The notes under the pieces were generated by a model, which had not been told where the DNA came from, did no database searches, and saw only the letters and a program-made list of their open reading frames with translations. The position numbers and the translations under genes were made by a program. A stretch of 6,055 nucleotides of DNA from an uncultured Peptococcaceae bacterium (GTDB taxonomy: Bacteria > Bacillota > Peptococcia > Peptococcales > Peptococcaceae), in assembly GCA_902496505.1 (NCBI GenBank), contig CABVBB010000150.1:1-6055 (forward strand), in the 5' to 3' direction. This document shows positions 1 through 4,063 of this stretch, piece by piece. Position 1 is the first letter of the stretch. Every line of letters begins with the position of its first letter.

Positions 1-156
1 TGTTTCACGTGAAACATCGTTTTCTCCCACACCTTATTCTTGTTTCACGTGAAACATCGTTTTCTCCCAACCTATTTCTGTTTCACGTGAAACATCGTTT
101 TCTCCCACACCTTATTCTTGTTTCACGTGAAACATCGTTTTCTCCCAACCTATTTC
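1..156. repeat. Two identical 78-bp units forming the higher-order repeat
   Basis: Bases 1-78 and 79-156 are identical. Each contains two parS palindromes and one copy each of the 24-bp and 22-bp spacers. A third unit begins at 157 but holds only the palindrome and the first bases of the spacer. The perfect identity, spacers included, indicates recent duplication of a two-site unit or ongoing homogenisation. Confidence 0.92.
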
Positions 157-172
157 TGTTTCACGTGAAACA
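1..172. repeat. parS: Tandem array of five perfect parS (ParB/Spo0J) sites
   Basis: Five identical copies of the 16-bp palindrome TGTTTCACGTGAAACA lie at 1-16, 41-56, 79-94, 119-134 and 157-172. This matches the chromosomal parS consensus bound by ParB (Spo0J) in Bacillota and many other bacteria, where it nucleates the partition complex and loads SMC near the origin. The steps are 40, 38, 40 and 38 bp. The four complete spacers all begin TCGTTTTCTCCCA and then end in one of two alternating forms (24 or 22 bp). The sequence after the fifth site keeps only the start of the spacer (TCGTTTT), so the array decays there. The first copy begins at base 1, so more copies may lie to the left. Family function is established knowledge; binding here is inferred from the exact match. 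Confidence 0.9.
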
Positions 173-225
173 TCGTTTTTCTCCACCAATGCACCATTTG
201 CCGCGGTTGAAGGAAGGACAGGATA

Positions 226-253
226 TTGTCAACGTCTCTGTGTCTGCTATAAT
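226..253 (+). promoter_or_regulatory. Extended -10 promoter for the small-protein gene
   Basis: A -35 element TTGTCA (226-231) is separated by 16 bp from a perfect -10 TATAAT (248-253). The -10 is preceded by TGC (245-247), giving the extended TGnTATAAT form. Transcription is expected to begin near 260. It leaves a leader of about 150 nt before the coding region at 411. The promoter begins only 54 bp after the last parS site, so ParB spreading could affect it (inference). Confidence 0.72.
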
Positions 254-271
254 GAAATCTTAGAAAGTATT

Positions 272-320
272 GCGGGCGAAATGCTCGCTGGAATGCTGCG
301 CGCAGGGGATACACTGTGCG
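272..320 (+). other. Structured leader with two short hairpins
   Basis: Downstream of the predicted start of transcription there are two inverted repeats. GCGGGC (272-277) pairs with GCTCGC (283-288), with one wobble. CGCGCAG (299-305) pairs with CTGTGCG (314-320), also with one wobble. Neither is followed by a U-run, so these are not terminators. I recognise no known riboswitch or small RNA consensus here. Confidence 0.35.
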
Positions 321-397
321 TAAGACCGCCTTATCGTCAATTGCGTGCAGATGGCATTTCTTTCGCTGATCGAAAAACAGACGCTTATCTCACCTAA
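281..397 (+). CDS. Possible 38-aa leader peptide (weak call)
   Basis: An ATG at 281 opens a 38-codon frame (MLAGMLRAGDTLCV...KTDAYLT) inside the leader RNA. Its TAA (395-397) lies within the ribosome binding site TAAGGAGG of the 62-aa gene, an arrangement typical of translational coupling. Against it, there is no clear Shine-Dalgarno sequence before 281. The same frame is also open upstream to 131 without a start codon, so it could equally be chance or a decayed 3' end of an older gene. The residues do not match a family I know. Conservation of the frame in relatives would be needed to accept it. Confidence 0.22.
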   Translation: MLAGMLRAGDTLCVRPPYRQLRADGISFADRKTDAYLT

Positions 398-410
398 GGA
401 GGAAACCCCT

Positions 411-599
411 ATGCCCAAAATGAAAAAAGCTGCCAGTCTGGAGGAAAAAGTTGCTCAGCGGCTGGCCAAAACAACCAAAGCCGCGGGTCTCAATGCGGCG
501 GCCTTTCCTTACTTGAATGACCTCACGCCAAAGGAGACGCCGCAGACGGAGGAGGACCAAAGAGAGGGTGCCGAGTCCGCAGGCGCTGAGGAAATGTAA
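411..599 (+). CDS. Small charged hypothetical protein, 62 aa
   Basis: This 62-aa frame (MPKMKKAASLEEKVAQRL...GAEEM) has an excellent ribosome binding site TAAGGAGG at 395-402, 8 nt before ATG 411. An in-frame ATG at 345 would give 84 aa but has no binding site and would place the Shine-Dalgarno inside the gene, so 411 is chosen. The protein is soluble, with no signal peptide or membrane segment. A lysine/alanine-rich N-terminal half (about residues 4-30) is likely helical. An acidic, glutamate-rich tail follows (about 40-62), so the charge runs from basic to acidic. It has its own promoter (226-253) just right of the parS array and appears monocistronic. I do not recognise a family. The good translation signals argue for a real gene; function unknown. 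Confidence 0.65.
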   Translation: MPKMKKAASLEEKVAQRLAKTTKAAGLNAAAFPYLNDLTPKETPQTEEDQREGAESAGAEEM

Positions 600-820
600 A
601 GAGTGCAGCTGACCGCCATTTATCCGTCCGAAAAGGGGCCGCAGACAGCGGGTCGTTAGTATTTGGCTTTATTTTGCGTTTTAACGGCCTCTTGGTTGTT
701 CCAAGTCCGCTAATATTCCCCACAGTGTATTATTGCCGCAGAAGGAAAAATACGGCGGCACTTTTGTGGGGCAGGCAGGCCGAAAATTTTAACAAAGCAG
801 CTGATTTTTGGTTTACAGCA
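600..820. other. Gene-less stretch with one imperfect stem-loop
   Basis: I find no credible gene here on either strand. The clearest structure is a nested inverted repeat. CCCCACA (718-724) pairs with TGTGGGG (765-771), and inside it GCCGC (735-739) pairs with GCGGC (755-759). A small CTTGG/CCAAG hairpin lies at 691-705. None has a U-run, so they are not intrinsic terminators. The 11-mer CAAAGCAGCTG at 793-803 recurs at 819-829 as part of the terminator stem that follows. Confidence 0.4.
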
Positions 821-868
821 AAGCAGCTGCTAGGATCATGAGCGATCCTGGCAGCTGCTTATTTTTTT
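821..868 (+). terminator. Strong rho-independent terminator
   Basis: A 17-bp stem is formed by 821-837 and 844-860, all paired with a single T-G wobble (831/850). The loop is 6 nt (ATGAGC), and A plus seven T follow at 861-868. It would end transcripts from the 226-253 promoter, about 220 nt after the small gene's stop. The SLH-like frame opens inside this hairpin, at 842. Confidence 0.88.
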
Positions 869-1144
869 GTCCGCTCTGATGAGGGATACTTAGGAAGCGA
901 CGAGTACGACTTTCCAGATGAAGATGGTGTCGGTGTAGGCTGTGACGTCTCCGCCCAAGCCTCGCTCGATCGCTTCACCGACAGCAGTCAGACCTCGCCC
1001 TACGCTGTAGAGACCATCCAATGGACCGTCGCCAAAGGGCTCCTCACCGGCCGGGATGATCATTCCCTCGCCCCAGGAGCACATGCCACCCGAGCCGAAG
1101 CAGCCGCCATCTTGGGCCGCTTCGCCGCCCTTTACGGCGAATAA
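842..1144 (+). pseudogene. SLH-domain C-terminal remnant of a surface protein
   Basis: A frame open from 842 to the double stop TAATAA (1142-1147) ends in a recognisable S-layer-homology repeat. From about 974 it reads RFTDSSQTSPYAVETIQW, then a VAKGLLTG turn, GRDDHSLAPGAHATRAEAAA, and finally ILGRFAALYGE. The F-T-D, W, G-L-hydrophobic-T-G, P and TRAE-x-A-x-IL-x-RF positions are the SLH hallmarks. A DVSAQASL linker precedes it, as is common before the last of three SLH repeats. SLH domains anchor exported proteins to secondary cell-wall polymers or, in Negativicutes, link the outer membrane to peptidoglycan. There is no ATG, GTG or TTG in frame, no signal peptide, and only one repeat. The frame begins within the terminator hairpin. 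I read it as the 3' end of a deleted gene, GC-richer than the transporter gene next to it. Confidence 0.75.
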
Positions 1145-1159
1145 TAAAGCCTCTCACAG

Positions 1160-1193
1160 CAAAAGAAGGACTGCCTGCGCAGCCCTTCTTTTG
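1160..1193. terminator. Symmetrical, probably bidirectional terminator
   Basis: CAAAAGAAGG (1160-1169) pairs with CCTTCTTTTG (1184-1193). After one A/C mismatch, the inner CTGC/GCAG pairs close a CTGC loop. The stem carries A-runs on one side and T-runs on the other, so it can act on both strands. It would end the former SLH gene on the plus strand and the transporter gene, whose stop is at 1229, on the minus strand. Confidence 0.75.
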
Positions 1194-1228
1194 TCATTTC
1201 ATTATAGCAATATATTACTCTTGAACCT

Positions 1229-2686
1229 TTAGAAAATGACCTTACCCCAGAAATAGCCCGCGATAAATAACACGATAAAGCAGCAGACCACGATGATGGG
1301 GGCATATTTATAAATGTCTTTGCCTTTGATCCAGCCGGTGTTGCCAAACATGACGCCAGCCATCGGACAAGCGGCAGGGGTCATGATCGCAATATGGGTG
1401 CAGCAGATCAGCATGACGACTAAGGCAGGCAGTTCAACGCCGGCTTGGCTGCTGTAGCCTAAGATGATCGGCATGACGATCAGCGCTGTGGCCGTATTGT
1501 TGGCAAAGTTGGTGATGACCGTGGTAATGAGGAAAACGAGCATCAGCAGGATAAACGGCGGCAGCACATTGAGCGGTGCGATAATATTCATAAACAGTGC
1601 CTGCATACCTGTCTCCTCTGCTGTCAAAAGCGGTGAGAGCGGCAGCACGAAGGCCGTTACCAGTACAGCGCCCCAGGGCAATCCGCGGGCGATCATTTTT
1701 TCAAAGCTCAAGATAGGCTGACCATTGACACGGAGGATCATTAATGGTGCCATGATGAAGCACATGGTGCCAAACATGCCGATCTTGTTGAGAAATTGGG
1801 TGAACAGCCAAGTCTTTGGCAGCATACTAGGTGCCAGCAGCAAAATGATCGTGGCCAAAAGCGCGACGCAGATGATCTTCTGGGTAGTATTCAACGGTTC
1901 ATTATTGCTGATGGCTGAGCTGTCTGCATTTTTCAGCAGTGTGACATCCACTCGGAAGACAAACCGCGCCAAAAAGATAAAGACCGGCATCAGCAGGCAT
2001 ACCAAGGGGATCATATAGGCAATATAACTGGCAAAACTGATCGCTACGCCTGTGATTTTTTCAAAGGTGCTCAAAATGACCAGTGCATTGACGGAATAAG
2101 GCATCAAAACAAGTCCTAAGATGGCAAATAACGTGATGCCGATGATCATAATGGTCGGATAGGCGTCATAGGGTTTATAGCCTACCATGGTGCAGATACC
2201 GTACAAGATGCCCCAGAGAATGAACATGGAGGCAAAGACATTGACACTGCCGAGAAAATAGGCGGTGAACAAAAAGGCAAAGGTCAAAAGCCAAGGGTGA
2301 CCAGAGAGCGCTTTGCGCGACATGATCCAATTAGCGAAATACTTCGCCAGCCCCTCTTCTTCAATAACATTGGTGAAGATCATCAAAAAGATCATGAACC
2401 AAACGATCTGCGTTCCTAATCCATTGGCAATGATCGAAGGAATCGTATTGCCCTCCAAAAACACCAAGGATACAATACCGATCATACTGGATATGACCAT
2501 ATCTGTAAAGCTCCAGCCATAAACAGCCCCTAAAAATATACCCAATACCTGCATGCCCAATGGTGTCAGCGGTGCAAATGGCGGAAGCTGACCGAATCCA
2601 AACATGATGAGAAAACAAATAATATAGTGCAGATATACCCGTGCATTTCTCCCTGATAAAATTGATTTCTTAGCATTGTCAGTCAT
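1229..2686 (-). CDS. DASS/SLC13-family anion transporter
   Basis: This 485-aa integral membrane protein has roughly a dozen hydrophobic segments and no cleavable signal. Its length is normal for the divalent anion:Na+ symporter (DASS, SLC13) group, which import dicarboxylates, citrate, sulfate or related anions through the inner membrane. The best signature is TNFANNTATALIVMPI at about residue 392, the place of the family's T-E-x-x-S-N-T-A-T motif. A paired TPAACPMAGVMFG segment lies near residue 440. The serine of SNT is replaced by N (NNT), so the usual substrate cannot be assumed. The start is ATG 2686, 8 nt after GAGG (2698-2695). A GTG at 2695 would add three residues but lies inside that binding site. 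The gene lies downstream of the LysR gene on the same strand but behind a terminator and with its own operator-like dyad. Related ion transporter superfamily members (ArsB/NhaD type) are less likely. Confidence 0.8.
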   Translation of the reverse strand: MTDNAKKSILSGRNARVYLHYIICFLIMFGFGQLPPFAPLTPLGMQVLGIFLGAVYGWSFTDMVISSMIGIVSLVFLEGNTIPSIIANGLGTQIVWFMIFLMIFTNVIEEEGLAKYFANWIMSRKALSGHPWLLTFAFLFTAYFLGSVNVFASMFILWGILYGICTMVGYKPYDAYPTIMIIGITLFAILGLVLMPYSVNALVILSTFEKITGVAISFASYIAYMIPLVCLLMPVFIFLARFVFRVDVTLLKNADSSAISNNEPLNTTQKIICVALLATIILLLAPSMLPKTWLFTQFLNKIGMFGTMCFIMAPLMILRVNGQPILSFEKMIARGLPWGAVLVTAFVLPLSPLLTAEETGMQALFMNIIAPLNVLPPFILLMLVFLITTVITNFANNTATALIVMPIILGYSSQAGVELPALVVMLICCTHIAIMTPAACPMAGVMFGNTGWIKGKDIYKYAPIIVVCCFIVLFIAGYFWGKVIF

Positions 2687-2810
2687 TTGTGTCACCTCAT
2701 TTGTTAAATTTGGCCTAGCACAGCGTTTTAATGCGCTTTTTTGTCGATTTATCCATTTTTTTGCTGAATCGATTCATTACCGTCATCATACACTGACTTT
2801 AATTTATGTG

Positions 2811-2816
2811 ATAGTA
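2811..2816 (-). promoter_or_regulatory. Candidate -10 element of the transporter promoter
   Basis: On the minus strand the sequence reads GG-TACTAT (2818-2811). With 17-bp spacing the -35 position reads TATAAA, a poor match, as expected for an activator-dependent promoter. The element sits exactly 27 nt after the dyad at 2844-2863. The same GGTACTAT occurs at the same distance from the sister dyad upstream of the phosphohydrolase. The predicted leader is about 118 nt. Confidence 0.45.
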
Positions 2817-2843
2817 CCGAAAAAGAAGTTTTATTTATAACCG

Positions 2844-2863
2844 TTATATTATTTTTAATATAG
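2844..2863 (-). promoter_or_regulatory. Candidate LysR operator of the transporter gene
   Basis: The minus strand reads CTATATTAAAAATAATATAA. The core TATATTA-AAAA-TAATATA (2862-2845) is a perfect dyad with a 4-bp centre. It matches the dyad at 3930-3949 at 16 of 20 positions. Two of the four differences (positions 7 and 14) are a symmetric pair that preserves the dyad. Binding by the neighbouring LysR protein is inference. The even-length dyad does not fit the classic T-N11-A box exactly. Confidence 0.5.
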
Positions 2864-2900
2864 TGGATCTGCTTGATGACCCCACTTTTCATATAAAGCA

Positions 2901-2939
2901 AAGAGCCCTCATCACACCATGTAAGTGATGAGGGCTCTT
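2901..2939 (-). terminator. Terminator of the LysR gene
   Basis: A perfect 15-bp stem is formed by 2901-2915 and 2925-2939 (AAGAGCCCTCATCAC and its complement), with a 9-nt loop. On the minus strand it lies 8 bp after the regulator's stop codon and is followed by TGCTTTAT, a short U-rich tail. It insulates the transporter from regulator transcription. The tail is interrupted, so some read-through is possible. Confidence 0.8.
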
Positions 2940-2947
2940 CGCTGTCC

Positions 2948-3886
2948 TTATGGTTCTGTCGTTTTTGAGATGATATCGGGAACGGGTACATGCTGGTAAT
3001 TGAGATAATAATTGATAAATATGCCCAGCAAGGGATCGTCCAGTTTGTGACGGTTCAAAAGCAGACCTGTATAAAGATCTAATTTGTCTCTGATGGGTAT
3101 GGCGGTATAGCTGTCCATCCCACTGAGGGCTTCCATACCGATCGCAATATATTTGCCTGTACTGAGCATGGAATGAAACAGCATAGCATTGCTGGTCTGA
3201 TTGGCGATATTCATGGTGCCATGATCAGACAGCAGCTCAGAAATCGTCGCCACGTGAGTAGAGGCTGGTGTATAGAGGATGATCGGCAGCGTCATCAAGG
3301 TCTTGATGGAGATCGAATGGTATTTTTGCGCAAAAGCACTTTCTTTGGCAGCAAAGGCTGCTAATTTGGGCTTTCCAGTCAGTATAAAAACCAATTCCTC
3401 GTCGCCCTCGATCTGCTGCAGAGTTGAACCATTCATGATCAGCACAGCCGCATCTGCGGCACCGTTCTTGATGCTCTCGATCATGTCATTGATATTCATT
3501 TCTTCAACTGTCAGCGACATTTGCGGATATTTTTGGGTAATTTCATTTAAAACTTCGGCATGCATATTTTCATTGATCGTCGCAGGGATGCTTAAATTGA
3601 TATTGCCTTGCATCTTGGCCGTATTTTTCTGATTTTGTTCAAAATAAGCTTTGAGCTTTTGTTCCCCGTCCAGTAAATTCTTGGCCCACGCTAATACCTT
3701 TTCCCCATCACTGGTCAGGGTCACGCCTTTGCTGCTCCGCTTAAACAATACGGCATTGAACTCGTTTTCGATGTTATTGATACATTTGCTGAGGTTGCTT
3801 GGTTTGGGGTACAACGCATTGGCTGCTTTGGAGATAGAACCGCATTCAACGACTTGGACGAAGTATTCTAGATGTTTGATATGCAT
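2948..3886 (-). CDS. LysR-type transcriptional regulator
   Basis: This 312-aa protein has the standard LysR length. The N-terminal winged helix-turn-helix spans about residues 1-62: IKHLEYFVQVVECGSISKAA, then ALYPKPSNLSKCINNIENEF, then VLFKRSSKGVTLTSDGEKVL. A linker helix (about 63-90) leads to a periplasmic-binding-protein-like effector domain (about 92-300) that would bind a small ligand. The DNA-recognition helix has YPKPSNLSK in place of the common LSQPALSK, so its operator may differ from the usual box. ATG 3886 is preceded by AAGGGG ending 8 nt upstream. The gene lies between its probable targets: the transporter downstream on the same strand and the divergent phosphohydrolase. Both carry a matched dyad. 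LysR proteins typically activate neighbours in response to a pathway metabolite and repress themselves. The family call is firm; targets and ligand are inferred. Confidence 0.93.
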   Translation of the reverse strand: MHIKHLEYFVQVVECGSISKAANALYPKPSNLSKCINNIENEFNAVLFKRSSKGVTLTSDGEKVLAWAKNLLDGEQKLKAYFEQNQKNTAKMQGNINLSIPATINENMHAEVLNEITQKYPQMSLTVEEMNINDMIESIKNGAADAAVLIMNGSTLQQIEGDEELVFILTGKPKLAAFAAKESAFAQKYHSISIKTLMTLPIILYTPASTHVATISELLSDHGTMNIANQTSNAMLFHSMLSTGKYIAIGMEALSGMDSYTAIPIRDKLDLYTGLLLNRHKLDDPLLGIFINYYLNYQHVPVPDIISKTTEP

Positions 3887-3922
3887 AGGATCAGCCCCTT
3901 TTCTTCTGGACCACGTACATCC

Positions 3923-3956
3923 TAATCGGCTATATGAAAAATCATACAGCCAATTA
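3923..3956. promoter_or_regulatory. Long near-perfect palindrome; candidate LysR operator of the phosphohydrolase gene
   Basis: Arms 3923-3937 and 3942-3956 (15 bp each) flank AAAA. They match at 13 of 15 pairs, and both mismatches are transitions. The inner 20 bp on the plus strand (3930-3949) read CTATATGAAAAATCATACAG, closely matching the dyad at 2844-2863. It lies about 40-59 bp before the predicted phosphohydrolase start of transcription, and within the leader of the LysR transcript. No U-run follows on either strand, so an operator is more likely than a terminator. Confidence 0.6.
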
Positions 3957-3976
3957 AAATAAGCACAGTTTTATGG

Positions 3977-3982
3977 TACTAT
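3977..3982 (+). promoter_or_regulatory. Candidate -10 element of the phosphohydrolase promoter
   Basis: GG-TACTAT (3975-3982) lies 27 nt after the dyad core ending at 3949. This is the same sequence and spacing as before the transporter gene. A TTTT tract and an AAATAA tract occupy the same relative positions in both intervals. The -35 position (17-bp spacer) reads TTAAAA, a partial match. The expected start of transcription is near 3989. Confidence 0.45.
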
Positions 3983-4003
3983 TCAAATCTTTGATTAAAG
4001 CAT

Positions 4004-4032
4004 ATTATAGCAATAGCAAGACGACTTGTAAA
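4004..4032 (-). promoter_or_regulatory. Promoter of the LysR gene
   Basis: On the minus strand, TTTACA (4032-4027) and a perfect TATAAT (4009-4004) are separated by 17 bp. TGC precedes the -10, giving the extended form. The start of transcription is expected near 3997, leaving a leader of about 110 nt that crosses the 3923-3956 palindrome. An inverted GACGA/TCGTC pair (4020-4024 / 4037-4041) brackets the -35 and might bind a regulator. Confidence 0.75.
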
Positions 4033-4063
4033 TGAATCGTCAAAAATATTTCAGGAGGCGTTT

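Noticed and set aside
1..172. CRISPR array
   Set aside because: The repeat is a 16-bp perfect palindrome and the spacers are themselves repeated, unlike unique CRISPR spacers. The sequence is an exact parS match.
9..263. 84-aa plus-strand open frame with repeated peptide
   Set aside because: It is only a read-through of the parS repeats (repeating HVKHRF / VSRETSF). There is no ribosome binding site, and the DNA repeat fully explains the peptide repeat.
131..280. Upstream extension of the 281-397 frame
   Set aside because: It is stop-free but has no in-frame start codon and passes through the last parS site and the promoter. It is more likely chance than gene.
718..771. Nested hairpin as an intrinsic terminator or attachment site
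   Set aside because: The stems are short and interrupted, there is no U-run, and I see no integrase or repeat partner.
890..1084. 64-aa minus-strand open frame
   Set aside because: It is a shadow of the SLH remnant, which has recognisable motifs on the plus strand.
2687..2695. GTG 2695 as the transporter start
   Set aside because: The GTG overlaps the Shine-Dalgarno GAGG. ATG 2686 has the 8-nt spacing also used by the 62-aa gene and the LysR gene.
2721..2742. AGCG-TTTTAATG-CGCT followed by T-run as a plus-strand terminator
   Set aside because: The stem is only 4 bp, and no plus-strand gene ends nearby.
2749..2991. 80-aa minus-strand open frame
   Set aside because: It overlaps the end of the LysR gene in another frame, crosses the terminator stem and the dyad, and has no ribosome binding site.
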